This document shows, in pieces, positions 20,061 to 30,455 of a stretch of DNA of 64,000 nt; the stretch's first letter is position 1; each line of letters begins with the position of its first letter. This DNA comes from Gammaproteobacteria bacterium. Lineage in GTDB: Bacteria; Pseudomonadota; Gammaproteobacteria; SZUA-140. The stretch is from positions 16,450-80,449 of the forward strand of contig JADLCS010000062.1 of NCBI GenBank assembly GCA_020847075.1. Direction: 5' to 3'. The position numbers and the translations under genes were made by a program. The notes beneath the pieces are model-generated. The model had not been told where the DNA came from. It was given only the letters and a program-made list of their open reading frames with translations, and searched no databases.

Positions 20061-20208
20061 CCTGGATCCCCACCTGCGCGGGGATGACGGGTTGATGCCT
20101 CTGTGCGAAAAGCAGCCTGGTCTGTTCGAAACAAGTGACAAGAGCCCATCTCAATATCAGTCACGAATAAAGAAACAGGCGTCATCCCCGCGCAGGCGGG
20201 GATCCGGT
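20061..20208. repeat. MITE-like inverted repeat element
   Basis: Arms CCTGGATCCCCACCTGCGCGGGGATGACGG (20061-20090) and GGCGTCATCCCCGCGCAGGCGGGGATCCGG (about 20179-20208) are near-perfect inverted copies. Confidence 0.7.
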
Positions 20209-20313
20209 GACTTTTGACGGGAAAATCCTGATCGTGCCGGAAGACGGTCCGACACCTTCCACGATCACGCGGGGCACCGGGAAACCAACCCCGGTGGCAG
20301 GGAACTGTGGATA

Positions 20314-21393
20314 TCAACGAATGACGGAATAATCCCTCGGGTCCAGCTCGCTGTCGCGCCCCAGCACCATATCCGCCATGAGCCGCGCGCTCGCCGGTGC
20401 GAGCAGCAGGCCGTTGCGGAAGTGTCCGGCGTTGAGGAACAGACCCTGCACCCCGGGAACGTGGCCTATATAAGGTATCTCGTCCGCGGAGCCGGGGCGC
20501 AGGCCGGACCAGTGCCGCTCGATCCCGCAATCGGCAAGGAGCGGGGCCAGGGATTCGGCCGCCCGCCGCAACTCCTCGCGCGCCTCCGGCGTGGTCTCCT
20601 TCTCGAAGCCCGCCTCCTCGACCGTGCTGCCGAAGAGGACGAGGCCATCGCGGCGCGGGATCGCGTAACGCCCCGCGGCGAGCAGGATGCGGCGGATCGC
20701 GCCGGGTACGGCGCGGTAGAGCAGCATCTGTCCGCGCACCGGCCCCACGTCGATGCGGATATCGAGTTCTTCCAGCACGCGGCCGCTCCAGGCGCCGGCA
20801 GCGACGATGACGACGTCGGCGCGCAGGATCTCCCGTCCCGCGTGCACCCCTTCGATGCGATCCCCGTGTCGCAGCAGGGAAGTCACCGCGGTCTGTTCAT
20901 ACAGCCGCACGCCGCGGCGCTCGAGATCGGCGCGCAGCGCGCGGATCAGGCGCGGATTGCGGATCTGCGCCACCTCGGGGAGCCACAACGCGCGCCCGGC
21001 GGGCCGGCAGGCGGGCTCGAGCGCGGCGATCCGGACCGGGTCTCCGATCGATTCGAGCGCGATGCGATGCCGCGCCGCCCATTCCATCGCCGGACCGGAC
21101 TCGTCGGTATCCAGCACGAGCAGGCCGCTGCGCTCCCATTCCGGATCGATGCCGGTCTCCGCGGCCAGCTCCCGCGCCAACTCCGGGTAATGGCGCTGCC
21201 CCCAGGCGGCCAGGGCCGTGACCGGTTCGGGCAGGCGCCAGGGGTAGAGCGGCGAGAGGATGCCGCCCCCCGCCCAGGAGGCTTCACCGCCGAGGGCGCC
21301 GCGCTCGACGAGGTGCACCCGGCAACCCGCCCGCGCCAGTTCGCGCGCGCTCAACAGGCCGATGACGCCGCCCCCCACAATGATGCATTCCAT
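20314..21393 (-). CDS. thiO: Glycine oxidase ThiO / FAD-dependent oxidoreductase
   Basis: MECIIVGGGVIGLLSARELARAGCRVHLVERG; HWSGLRPGSADEIPYIG. Confidence 0.85.
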   Translation of the reverse strand: MECIIVGGGVIGLLSARELARAGCRVHLVERGALGGEASWAGGGILSPLYPWRLPEPVTALAAWGQRHYPELARELAAETGIDPEWERSGLLVLDTDESGPAMEWAARHRIALESIGDPVRIAALEPACRPAGRALWLPEVAQIRNPRLIRALRADLERRGVRLYEQTAVTSLLRHGDRIEGVHAGREILRADVVIVAAGAWSGRVLEELDIRIDVGPVRGQMLLYRAVPGAIRRILLAAGRYAIPRRDGLVLFGSTVEEAGFEKETTPEAREELRRAAESLAPLLADCGIERHWSGLRPGSADEIPYIGHVPGVQGLFLNAGHFRNGLLLAPASARLMADMVLGRDSELDPRDYSVIR

Positions 21394-21600
21394 CGAGATC
21401 TCCGCCCCCGCTCCCCCGGCGCGGGCGCCGCGCCGGAACATGAAATATTTCACAAAAGCGGCCGATATGAAAGGGACGAAAGATCTCGGCCGGAGAAGAT
21501 TTCATTGATTATTCAAGCAATAAAACCGTTCATCCGGCGGCCGCGACCGCCCGTCCGAATTCAAATGACCCGCCGCGGCGCGGGTGGTATCACTGTAGCC

Positions 21601-22086
21601 ATGTGAAAAGCGCATACAGGCGTCACCCTGATCGAGCTGCTGATCACCCTGGTCATCGCCGGACTGTTGCTGGGCATGGCAGTGCCGTCGTTCACGGCGA
21701 CGATACGGAACAACCGCCTGACCGCCGAGGCCAACAACCTGGTGACCGCGTTCAATATCGCGCGCTCCGAGGCCGTCAAGCGCCGCGGCACGATCACCGT
21801 CTGCCCCAGCACGGACCAGGAGAGTTGCAACGGGGATAGCTGGGACGACGGCTGGATCGTACTGGACGACGGCGCGAACGAGGTCATCCAGGTCTTCTCC
21901 GCGATGAAGGGCAGCCCGACCATCGACAGCACGGCGGACAGCGTGCAGTACACGGCGGCCGGTTTTCTGAGCGGCGGCGCCGCCGTATCCATCGGGATCT
22001 GCATGGAGGGCAGCGACGAGGGTCGACAGATCAACATCACCGCCACCGGACGGCCGAACAACGTGACGCCGTATCCCGAGTGTTGA
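21601..22086 (+). CDS. fimT: GspH/FimT-family minor prepilin with anomalous 5' end (ATG immediately followed by TGA)
   Basis: In-frame (K)AHTGVTLIELLITLVIAGLLLGMAVPSF prepilin motif; rest of the frame is open. Confidence 0.7.
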
Positions 22087-22100
22087 GGAGGAACCCGAGG

Positions 22101-22577
22101 ATGCTCTCACTACGACATCAAAAACCCGCCGCCGGCACGGAGCGCGGCTTCACGCTGATCGAGGTCCTGGTCACCGTGATCATCCTGGCGATCGGCCTGC
22201 TGGGCCTCGCCGGGCTCCAACTCGGCGGCCTGCGCTACAGCTTCAGCGCCTACCAGCGCTCCCAGGCCACGATCATGGCGAACGACATCGTCGATCGCAT
22301 GCGCGCCAACCGCACCGTCGCGGAGGCGGGCGCCTACGACATCGACATCGGCGATGACCCCAGTAACGTGAATTGCACCGGCGCTGGCAAGAACTGCTCC
22401 GCGAGCTCGATGGCCGATGCCGACCTGTACGAATGGAAACAGGCGCTCGCCGCTGTCCTCCCCACGGGAGACGGCTCCGTGGGACGGAATGGCGGTCTCT
22501 TCGTCATCACGATCCAGTGGGACGACACCCGCGGCGAAGAGGAACCCAAATCCCTGGCGGTGGAGACGGCGCTATGA
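22101..22577 (+). CDS. pilV: Type IV pilus modification protein PilV
   Basis: ERGFTLIEVLVTVIILAIGLLGLAGLQLGGL. Confidence 0.9.
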   Translation: MLSLRHQKPAAGTERGFTLIEVLVTVIILAIGLLGLAGLQLGGLRYSFSAYQRSQATIMANDIVDRMRANRTVAEAGAYDIDIGDDPSNVNCTGAGKNCSASSMADADLYEWKQALAAVLPTGDGSVGRNGGLFVITIQWDDTRGEEEPKSLAVETAL

Positions 22578-23614
22578 ACCCGATACGACTCGATCACCCA
22601 TCGTCCCGCCGCCAGCATGGCCTGAGTCTCGTCGAACTGATGGTGGCGATCGCCATCAGCCTGATCCTGCTCGCCGGCGTGCTGCAGATCTTCCTCAGCA
22701 GCAAGACCTCCTATCGCCTGCTCGAGGCCACCTCGCGCGTGCAGGAGAACGGCCGCTTTGCCATCGACTTTCTGAGCAAGGATATCCGCATGGCGGGGTT
22801 CATGGGGTGCTACCGCGGAGATGTCGCGAGCATCGAGACGATACTCAATGACCCGACCGACTTCGAGTGGGACTACACCACGGCCATTCAAGGTTATGAA
22901 TGGACTGGGGCCGGCTGGGATCAGGCATTGCCAGCATCGATCACGGGCCAGGTACGCAATGGAACCGACGTCATCGTCACGCGTGGCCTGGCCGGGGATG
23001 GAGTCAGTCTCGTCTCCCCGTTTACCGATGCCACTCAGATCTCCGTCGGGGCGGATGGAGGCAATCTCCTCTCTGGCGATATCGTGGTAGTCAGCAATTG
23101 CAATCAAGTCTCGATCGGCCAGATCACGACGGCCACGAACAGCGGTTCCGGTTTCGATCTGATTCATTCCGCGGGTGGATCCAGCCCAGGGAACAGCACA
23201 TCGGATTTCACCAATATCTTCGGATCCGGCTCCGAAATCGCGCGCTTCCAGACCGTTGTTTACTACATCGGTACCGGTGCCAGTGGGTCCCCCGCCCTGT
23301 TCCGTCAATCCCTTGCCACGGGCGGGTCGATGCAGGACCAGGAACTGATCGACGACGTGGAAAACATGCAGGTGTATTACGGTGAGGATCTCGATAGCGA
23401 CGGGATCGCTAACCGTTACGTCGGGGCCGACGACGTTGGGAACATGGGCGATGTCGTCAGCGTACGCATCAGCCTACTGCTGCGTTCCATGGACAATATC
23501 GCCTCCGATCATCAGACCTACGCCTATGACGACACGGACACCACGGCGGAAGATCGCCGGATTCGCCGCATATTTAACACTACGATCAAGATCCGCAACA
23601 GAGGCCTGCTCTGA
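22574..23614 (+). CDS. pilW: PilW family protein
   Basis: QHGLSLVELMVAIAISLILLAGVLQIFLSSKTSYRLLEATSRVQENGRFAIDFL. Confidence 0.9.
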   Translation: MNPIRLDHPSSRRQHGLSLVELMVAIAISLILLAGVLQIFLSSKTSYRLLEATSRVQENGRFAIDFLSKDIRMAGFMGCYRGDVASIETILNDPTDFEWDYTTAIQGYEWTGAGWDQALPASITGQVRNGTDVIVTRGLAGDGVSLVSPFTDATQISVGADGGNLLSGDIVVVSNCNQVSIGQITTATNSGSGFDLIHSAGGSSPGNSTSDFTNIFGSGSEIARFQTVVYYIGTGASGSPALFRQSLATGGSMQDQELIDDVENMQVYYGEDLDSDGIANRYVGADDVGNMGDVVSVRISLLLRSMDNIASDHQTYAYDDTDTTAEDRRIRRIFNTTIKIRNRGLL

Positions 23615-23638
23615 ATTCAGGGCATGGAATACCCCCCT

Positions 23639-24157
23639 ATGAACGGAAAATTTCCCAGACAACGCGGATCCACGCTGGTCATCAGCCTGATGATCCTGAT
23701 CGTGATGACGCTGATCGGGCTCACCGGAATTACCTCCTCCACCATGGAGGAAAAGATGGCCGGCAACACGCGCGATCAGGCCCTCGCCTTTCAGGCCGCC
23801 GAGGCCGCATTGCGCGATGGCGAGGCCTATTACCGGGATGTCATCGACACCGAAACCGCGTTCAACGATGCCGACGGCCTGTACAAGGACGCGGATCATG
23901 ACCCGTTCTCGAGTGCGACCTGGTCGGATGCCATGACGTATTCCGGAACGATTTCCGATGTCGCCAGCCAGCCGCGCTACATCATCGAACGGGTCGGGCC
24001 CGTGACTATCGGAGAATCCAATGAAGGCCTTGAAATCAAAAGTTACGGCGAAGGCGTAGGCCGGCCGACCGCCGCGCGCATTACCGCTCAGGCCACGGGC
24101 GGCACCACCAATACCCAAGTGATTCTGCAGTCATATTACTCAAAGCGTCTGGATTAA
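23639..24157 (+). CDS. pilX: PilX-type minor pilin
   Basis: QRGSTLVISLMILIVMTLIGLTGITSSTMEEKMAGNTRDQALAFQAAEAALRDGE. Confidence 0.88.
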   Translation: MNGKFPRQRGSTLVISLMILIVMTLIGLTGITSSTMEEKMAGNTRDQALAFQAAEAALRDGEAYYRDVIDTETAFNDADGLYKDADHDPFSSATWSDAMTYSGTISDVASQPRYIIERVGPVTIGESNEGLEIKSYGEGVGRPTAARITAQATGGTTNTQVILQSYYSKRLD

Positions 24158-24205
24158 ATTACCCAGGATTCAGGGCCACGCACAAGGTTTCTCGGGAGTC
24201 CCATC

Positions 24206-27200
24206 ATGAAAAACACCTTCCACCCCTTTCTCCGCAAGTTTTCGGCGACCGGCCTAGTCATGCTGGCCTTCCTTCCGGGGATATCCGAAACCCTGGCCGC
24301 CCCCGGGACATTATCGAATGTGCCGCTGTACGTCGGTCCCAACGTCGAGCCGAACGTAGTCTTTCTGAACGACGACTCGGGCAGCATGGAGTTCTCCGTC
24401 ATGACGCCGGAAGACGGCGGCTACATGTGGCTGGGACCCAACGGCGACGAGGAGGAATATCTGTACACGCATCCGGTGCGGATCGAAGGCTCCACCAGCA
24501 ATGCCGATTGGCGCGGACAGAGCTACAGTTACGGCGGCAGCGGCAGCCTATCGACCTTCAGTGGACAGGCCCGCGTGCTGCCTCCGCTGCAAGCCATAGA
24601 ATACTGTTTCAACACCTTGACCACACAGGAGAAAGGTGCATGGCGCGCCTGGAATCATAACTACAACAAGCTGTACTACAACCCCGAGATCACTTATACA
24701 CCTTGGGTCGGCGTCAATAAGAATGGCGCCCCCTACGGAAACGCCACGCCAAGCGCCGCCCTGGTTAACCCGTACAACCCAGACGTAGGCACGGAGAATT
24801 TGACGGCAAACCGGGAATACACGACCCGTTACCCGAGAAACAGAAGCAGCGGAAAATCGACGTCGGACTGCGCCAAGGATGCGCACAATAACTGGAAAAT
24901 AGTGACCAGCGGCACCAACTATGCGCCCTTCTATCCGGCCCACTACTACGTCTGGACGGACACCGACGGCGATGGTCAGGTGGATCCGGACGACGGCAAG
25001 GCTCGCATCGAAATCAAGTCTGGTCAGACTTATACCGGCAGCACTAAGCGTACTGACTGTGCCACGGCACCGACCTGCACCTACGCAGAAGAGATCCAGA
25101 ACTTCGCCAACTGGTTCAGCTATTACCGCAACCGCGACCTGACGGCGAAGAACGGAGCCACCGCCGCGATCGAAGGCATCACTGGCATACGCGTCGGCTA
25201 CGCCACGATCAATGACAATACCACCGCGCGTTCCCGGGTTGCCTCGATGAACCTCGACCCCGCCAGTGGTAACAAGCGCACGCTGTTCAGCAAGATCTTC
25301 GGCGCCCTGCCCGGGGCCGGCGTTGGCACCCCGCTGCGCACCGCCCTGCACCAGACTGGCCTCTATTACGAGTGCAAATCGGGCAACATCATGAATGCCA
25401 GCGGCTCAAACTGCCCTATCCTGTCGGCCGCGCAGGGTGGCATGTGTCAGAAGAACTACACCATCCTGATGACGGACGGCTTCTGGAATGACGCCAGCAA
25501 TCCAGGCATCAGCTCCGCCAACGCTGATGGCAATAACAATACCGACTGGGATGGCCCGCCCTATGGAGATACTTACTCTTATACGTTGGCCGACGTCGCG
25601 ATGCACTACTACGAGCGCGATCTGTCGACCAGCCTCACCAATGAGATAAAATCCCCTACTGGAGCCAAGGACAATGCTCCGCACCAGCACATGACGACCT
25701 ATACCGTCGCTTTCGGCGTGGCCGGCACGCTGGACCCCTCGGTCGACGACCCGGCGTCATCAGGATTCAGTTGGCCCAACCCAATCTCAGGCGACAATGA
25801 CCCTCGGAAGATCGACGACCTGTGGCACGCCGCCTACAACGGCCGCGGCGAATTCTTCAACGCCCAGGACCCGGCCGCCCTCGCGGAGGGCCTGAAAGCG
25901 GCCTTCGAGAGCGTTACCCGAGGGAGAAGCGCCTCCTCCTCCGTGGCGTTCAACACCAGCCGTATCACCACCAATGGGATACTCTACCAGGCCACCTTCA
26001 ATCCCTCCGATAACTGGGCGGGCGAACTGACGGCGCTTCACCTGACCTCGAAAGGCGAGATCCAATCCGAAGTATGGAACGCCTCGTCCCTGCTCAATCA
26101 GATCGATCCGGATGATCGCCTGATCCTGACCTACAACGACGACAGCAAGACTGGCCTACCGTTCAAGACACTGGACGATCTCTCCACCCGCCAGAAAAAC
26201 GACCTCAACATGGGTCCATCTGGGACGGCGGATGGTTTCGGTCAGGATCGGATCAATTACCTGCGCGGCGACCGCAGCAATGAAGGGCCGGAAAACGGCC
26301 GTGAATTCCGGGAGCGCAGCGCCCTGCTGGGCGACATCACCTATTCAACGCCAGTCTACGTGGGGAAACCCGAGCTGGGATACATCGATGACCCCTCATT
26401 CGGTGACGGAGAATACTCGTCCTTCCGCTCCGGCAACGTGAGTCGCCAGCCCGTAGTCTACGTGGGATCGAATGACGGCATGCTGCACGGATTCCTGGCG
26501 AATACCGGCCAGGAAGTCTTTGCCTACATGCCCAATAAGCTGTTCTCGAATCAGGCCAACGAGGGCATGCATTACCTGACCGACCCGACCTACGCGCATC
26601 GTTATTATGTCGATCTGGCGCCCACGGTCTCCGACGCTTATATCAGTTCGGGTTGGCGTACCGTCCTGATCGGCGGCTATCGTGCCGGCGGCCGCGGCCT
26701 GTTTGCCCTGGACGTCACCAATCCGTCGGCGTTCTCCGAGGAAAACGCCGACGATATCGTGCTCTGGGAATTCAGCAGCGACGATGACACAGACCTCGGT
26801 CATACCTTCAGCAAACCGACCATGGCACTGATGGAGAATGGCAAATGGGCAGCCATCTTCGGCAATGGCTATAACGACCTGGGTTCCGGCGCGGCCAAGC
26901 TGTACATCCTGTTCCTGGACCAGGGTATGGATGGCACATGGAGCCTGGGCAGCGATTACCTGAAGATCTCGACCGGCGTCGGTACGACCAGCAACCGCAA
27001 CGGCCTGTCCACGCCCGTTCTGGTCTACAGCAACGGCAATGGCAAGGTCGATCGAGTCTACGCCGGCGACCTGATGGGAAATCTGTGGGCCTTCGATGTA
27101 TCGAGCGACAATCAGAGCGGCTGGGGCGTGGCCTATAAGGATGGTGCTACGCCGAAGGCGCTGTTCAACGCCAGTATCAGCGGCGTCGCCCAGCCGATCA

Positions 27201-27880
27201 CTGCCAAACCGGTGGTGGCCCGCAACCCTCAGGTTACTACCTCTCCCGGCAATAAACCCAACATCCTGGTGTTCTTCGGTACCGGTCAGTACATGGTCAG
27301 TGGCGACAAGAGCAGTTCCGCTACGCAGAGCTTCTACGGGATATGGGACAACGGCGGATCGGCAAGCGCGCTACCGCGCACGAGGGCAAACCTTGTCGCG
27401 CAGACCCTCGATACGGACAACTCGACCAGCGACCTGCGCGTCACCAGCGACAATCCCGTCAATTTCGGTACCCAGTACGGCTGGCGCTTCGATCTCCCGA
27501 CGTCCCGGGAACGAGTGGTAACCGATCCCAAGGTACGCGGTGAGTATGTTTTCTTCACAACCCTGATCCCGGATACGGGCGTCTGCGACGCCAAGGGCGA
27601 GGGCTGGATTATGGCGCTCAAGCTCGCCAACGGCGGTGGCCCGAACAAACCCGTGTTCGATAAAGACAACAATGGCGAGGTGAATAGCGCGGACCTGATC
27701 GATGGCACCTATTCCCCCAGCGGCAAGCGCAAGGAAGGAGAGCTGTCCGCCATATCCTTCGTCGAAACCGAAGACGGGACCATGGCCTTCACTCAAAACA
27801 ATGACGCCGAACTCTCCGGCGAGGCTGTCGATCCGGGCACCGGATCGAGTGGCAGACTCTCATGGCGGGAAATACGTTAG
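24206..27880 (+). CDS. pilY1: PilY1 pilus assembly/adhesin protein
   Basis: PNVVFLNDDSGSMEF N-terminal motif, C-terminal beta-propeller with VYVGSNDGMLHGFLANTGQEVFAYMP. Confidence 0.92.
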   Translation: MKNTFHPFLRKFSATGLVMLAFLPGISETLAAPGTLSNVPLYVGPNVEPNVVFLNDDSGSMEFSVMTPEDGGYMWLGPNGDEEEYLYTHPVRIEGSTSNADWRGQSYSYGGSGSLSTFSGQARVLPPLQAIEYCFNTLTTQEKGAWRAWNHNYNKLYYNPEITYTPWVGVNKNGAPYGNATPSAALVNPYNPDVGTENLTANREYTTRYPRNRSSGKSTSDCAKDAHNNWKIVTSGTNYAPFYPAHYYVWTDTDGDGQVDPDDGKARIEIKSGQTYTGSTKRTDCATAPTCTYAEEIQNFANWFSYYRNRDLTAKNGATAAIEGITGIRVGYATINDNTTARSRVASMNLDPASGNKRTLFSKIFGALPGAGVGTPLRTALHQTGLYYECKSGNIMNASGSNCPILSAAQGGMCQKNYTILMTDGFWNDASNPGISSANADGNNNTDWDGPPYGDTYSYTLADVAMHYYERDLSTSLTNEIKSPTGAKDNAPHQHMTTYTVAFGVAGTLDPSVDDPASSGFSWPNPISGDNDPRKIDDLWHAAYNGRGEFFNAQDPAALAEGLKAAFESVTRGRSASSSVAFNTSRITTNGILYQATFNPSDNWAGELTALHLTSKGEIQSEVWNASSLLNQIDPDDRLILTYNDDSKTGLPFKTLDDLSTRQKNDLNMGPSGTADGFGQDRINYLRGDRSNEGPENGREFRERSALLGDITYSTPVYVGKPELGYIDDPSFGDGEYSSFRSGNVSRQPVVYVGSNDGMLHGFLANTGQEVFAYMPNKLFSNQANEGMHYLTDPTYAHRYYVDLAPTVSDAYISSGWRTVLIGGYRAGGRGLFALDVTNPSAFSEENADDIVLWEFSSDDDTDLGHTFSKPTMALMENGKWAAIFGNGYNDLGSGAAKLYILFLDQGMDGTWSLGSDYLKISTGVGTTSNRNGLSTPVLVYSNGNGKVDRVYAGDLMGNLWAFDVSSDNQSGWGVAYKDGATPKALFNASISGVAQPITAKPVVARNPQVTTSPGNKPNILVFFGTGQYMVSGDKSSSATQSFYGIWDNGGSASALPRTRANLVAQTLDTDNSTSDLRVTSDNPVNFGTQYGWRFDLPTSRERVVTDPKVRGEYVFFTTLIPDTGVCDAKGEGWIMALKLANGGGPNKPVFDKDNNGEVNSADLIDGTYSPSGKRKEGELSAISFVETEDGTMAFTQNNDAELSGEAVDPGTGSSGRLSWREIR

Positions 27881-27928
27881 CAATGACGGCCCTGTTTCCT
27901 TAGGCCTTCAACGACAAGGGGTAGACGC

Positions 27929-28258
27929 ATGAACAGATTCTTCCTGACAACGATCCTGGCGTTGGTGCTTGGAACCGGATATGCCGTGGCCGCCCCAGGG
28001 TTACCGGAGTATTACCCCGAGGACTTCGCGCAAGTGGGCAACCTGGTTGGGGTCAATACCCAGGACAATTTCATCGTCGTGGACGACGTCAGCACCCTGC
28101 TTGCGTCCGACCTCAAAGTCCATACGCCGGCGACCCAGTTCGGAACCCTGCGTTCCCTGCGCCCGGGCATGAAAGTCGGCATCACGCTCAGGGAAGGTGC
28201 GTCGAGGCGAACCGTCTCTGACGTCTGGGTATTACCGGCTGGTTACAAGCCTGAATAA
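27929..28258 (+). CDS. PilY2-like small exported protein
   Basis: Signal peptide; position between pilY1 and pilE. Confidence 0.6.
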   Translation: MNRFFLTTILALVLGTGYAVAAPGLPEYYPEDFAQVGNLVGVNTQDNFIVVDDVSTLLASDLKVHTPATQFGTLRSLRPGMKVGITLREGASRRTVSDVWVLPAGYKPE

Positions 28259-28289
28259 ATCAACGGGAAGCATCACGGGGGAGAAAGAC

Positions 28290-28679
28290 ATGAACAGATC
28301 CACATCTTCAGGCTTCACATTGATCGAGCTCGTCCTTGTCATCACCATCGTCGGCATCCTGGTGGCGATCGCGATCCCGGCCTACAACAGCAGCACCACG
28401 AAGGCGCGCCGTGCCGATGGCCAGACGGCATTGATGGATACGATGGTGCGGCAGGAGCGGTTCTTCACGGAGAACAACACCTACACCACGGATCTGTCCG
28501 ACCTGCCGGCGGCGACCACCTCACCCGAAGGCTATTACACGATCACGGCGGCCGCCTGCGCCAGCTCGACCATCAACAGTTGCGTGATCCTGACCGCGGC
28601 GCCCGGAACGGCCCAGGCCGGAGACGGCGATCTGACGCTGAATTCGCGCGGACAGAAACTGCCGGCGGATAAGTGGTGA
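28290..28679 (+). CDS. pilE: PilE-type minor pilin
   Basis: SSGFTLIELVLVITIVGILVAIAIPAYNSSTTKARRADGQTALM. Confidence 0.9.
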   Translation: MNRSTSSGFTLIELVLVITIVGILVAIAIPAYNSSTTKARRADGQTALMDTMVRQERFFTENNTYTTDLSDLPAATTSPEGYYTITAAACASSTINSCVILTAAPGTAQAGDGDLTLNSRGQKLPADKW

Positions 28680-28690
28680 ATCAAAACACT

Positions 28691-28902
28691 GGAGTGAGGA
28701 CTTAGGGCTAAGGGCTGAGTAAAAGTCAAAACACCCATTATCCGGGTCACATGCTGGGTAAAAACTAGGCATGATAGTCACGTAGAGCGGGTACGAAAAA
28801 CATCCCTATCCCACGCTTAAAAAATCAGAGACAAGTTTCAGGTCTGCCCCCATTTTAATTTGTTTTCACTCAGTCCTTAGTCCTAAGTCCTCAGCCCTGT
28901 CT
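28691..28902. repeat. Inverted pair of degenerate heptamer repeat arms at the pilE/ispH convergent junction
   Basis: GTGAGGACTTAGGGCTAAGGGCTGAGT ... CACTCAGTCCTTAGTCCTAAGTCCTCAGCCCTG. Confidence 0.65.
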
Positions 28903-29839
28903 TTATTATTTGCAACTCCCGCGGCAGCGCGAAGATGACGTGCTCGGGGCTGCCGTCGATGTTCTCGACCGAGGTGGCGCCCCATTCGCGCAGTTGCGCG
29001 ATCACTTCGCTGACCAGCACTTCCGGCACGGAAGCGCCGGCGGTCACGCCGATCGCCTTCCGTCCCGTCAGCCATTCGCGCCGGATCTCCCCGGCGGCGT
29101 CGATCAGATAGGCGGGGACGCCGCTCTTCTCGGCGATCTCGCGCAGCCGGTTCGAGTTCGAGCTGTTGCGCGAGCCGACCACCAGCACCAGATCGCACTG
29201 TCCGGCGAGCAGCTTGACCGCGTCCTGGCGGTTCTGGGTGGCGTAGCAGATATCGTCCTTGCGCGGGCCATGAATGGCGGGGAAACGCGCGCGCAGGATG
29301 GAGATGATTTCGGCCGTGTCGTCCATGGACAGCGTCGTCTGGGTCACGAAGGCGAGATCTTCCGGATTCGATACCTGCAGGCGCCGGGCGTCCTGCGCCG
29401 ATTCGACCAGATACATACGGGCCTGCTGACTGCCGGCGTATTGCCCGAGCGTACCCTCGACCTCCGGGTGGCCGGCATGGCCGATCAGGATGCACTCGCG
29501 CCCCGCCTGTGCGTGACGCACCACCTCGAGATGCACCTTCGTCACCAGCGGGCAGGTGGCGTCGAACACCTTGAGACCGCGCCGTTCGGCCTCGTCGCGC
29601 ACCGCGCGCGAGACGCCGTGGGCCGAGAAGATCACAGTGGCGCCATCGGGCACTTCGTGCAGCTCCTCGACGAAGACCGCGCCCTTGTCACGCAGGTCCT
29701 GTACGACAAAGCGGTTATGCACCACCTCGTGGCGCACGTAGATCGGCGCGGCGAAGATCTCCAGCGCACGCTCGACGATCTCGATGGCGCGCTCGACGCC
29801 GGCGCAGAAACCGCGCGGATTGGCCAGAATGACCTGCAT
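28883..29839 (-). CDS. ispH: 4-hydroxy-3-methylbut-2-enyl diphosphate reductase
   Basis: [41 protein letters not shown]. Confidence 0.95.
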   Translation of the reverse strand: MQVILANPRGFCAGVERAIEIVERALEIFAAPIYVRHEVVHNRFVVQDLRDKGAVFVEELHEVPDGATVIFSAHGVSRAVRDEAERRGLKVFDATCPLVTKVHLEVVRHAQAGRECILIGHAGHPEVEGTLGQYAGSQQARMYLVESAQDARRLQVSNPEDLAFVTQTTLSMDDTAEIISILRARFPAIHGPRKDDICYATQNRQDAVKLLAGQCDLVLVVGSRNSSNSNRLREIAEKSGVPAYLIDAAGEIRREWLTGRKAIGVTAGASVPEVLVSEVIAQLREWGATSVENIDGSPEHVIFALPRELQIIKTGLRT

Positions 29840-29884
29840 GAAGACAATGACCTCAAAAGTAAGAAAAGGGGTCAGACCCCGTTA

Positions 29885-30391
29885 TCATAACCCGCCCCTT
29901 TTCCTCGTCGCCAGCGCGTCGAGGATCAGCAGAGCGGCGCCGACGCTGATGGCGGAATCGGCCACGTTGAATGCCGGCCAGTGCCAGCTTCCGTAATAAA
30001 CATCGATGAAATCCACGACATAGCCGAACCGAAGGCGATCCCACAGATTGCCCAGCGCCCCGCCCAGCACCAGGGCGAGCCCGGCGGCCAGACGCCGCTG
30101 CCCCCCCGGCATCCGTCGCAGCCAGAGCAGAATCGCCACACTGACGGCCAGCGCGAGCGCGGTGAAGAACCAGCGCTGCCAGCCCGCCGCCGAACTGAGA
30201 AAGCTGAAGGCGGCGCCGCGGTTATGCACCCGGATGATGTCCAGGGAGGGTAACAGGGGAATGCGCTCGTAGAGACTCAGGCTCGCGGCGATCCAGGCCT
30301 TGGTGGCCTGATCGAGCACCAGCACGGCGCCCGTCAGCCAGAGCCAGCGGAGACCGCCCGCCTGAGCAAAGGGGTCAGTACCCTTTTTCAT
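29885..30391 (-). CDS. lspA: Prolipoprotein signal peptidase
   Basis: LDQATKAWI; NRGAAFSFL; GGALGNLWDRLRFGYVVDFIDVY; FNVADSAISVG. Confidence 0.95.
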   Translation of the reverse strand: MKKGTDPFAQAGGLRWLWLTGAVLVLDQATKAWIAASLSLYERIPLLPSLDIIRVHNRGAAFSFLSSAAGWQRWFFTALALAVSVAILLWLRRMPGGQRRLAAGLALVLGGALGNLWDRLRFGYVVDFIDVYYGSWHWPAFNVADSAISVGAALLILDALATRKRGGL

Positions 30392-30455
30392 CGGGACGTT
30401 CCATCAGACAGACCGGCCCCGAAAAGGGTACCGACCCCTTTGCCCCCGGATCCGC

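Noticed and set aside
21601-21606. Selenocysteine at the fimT TGA
   Set aside because: Codon 2 position, no evident SECIS-like hairpin directly downstream, and pilin leaders have no use for Sec
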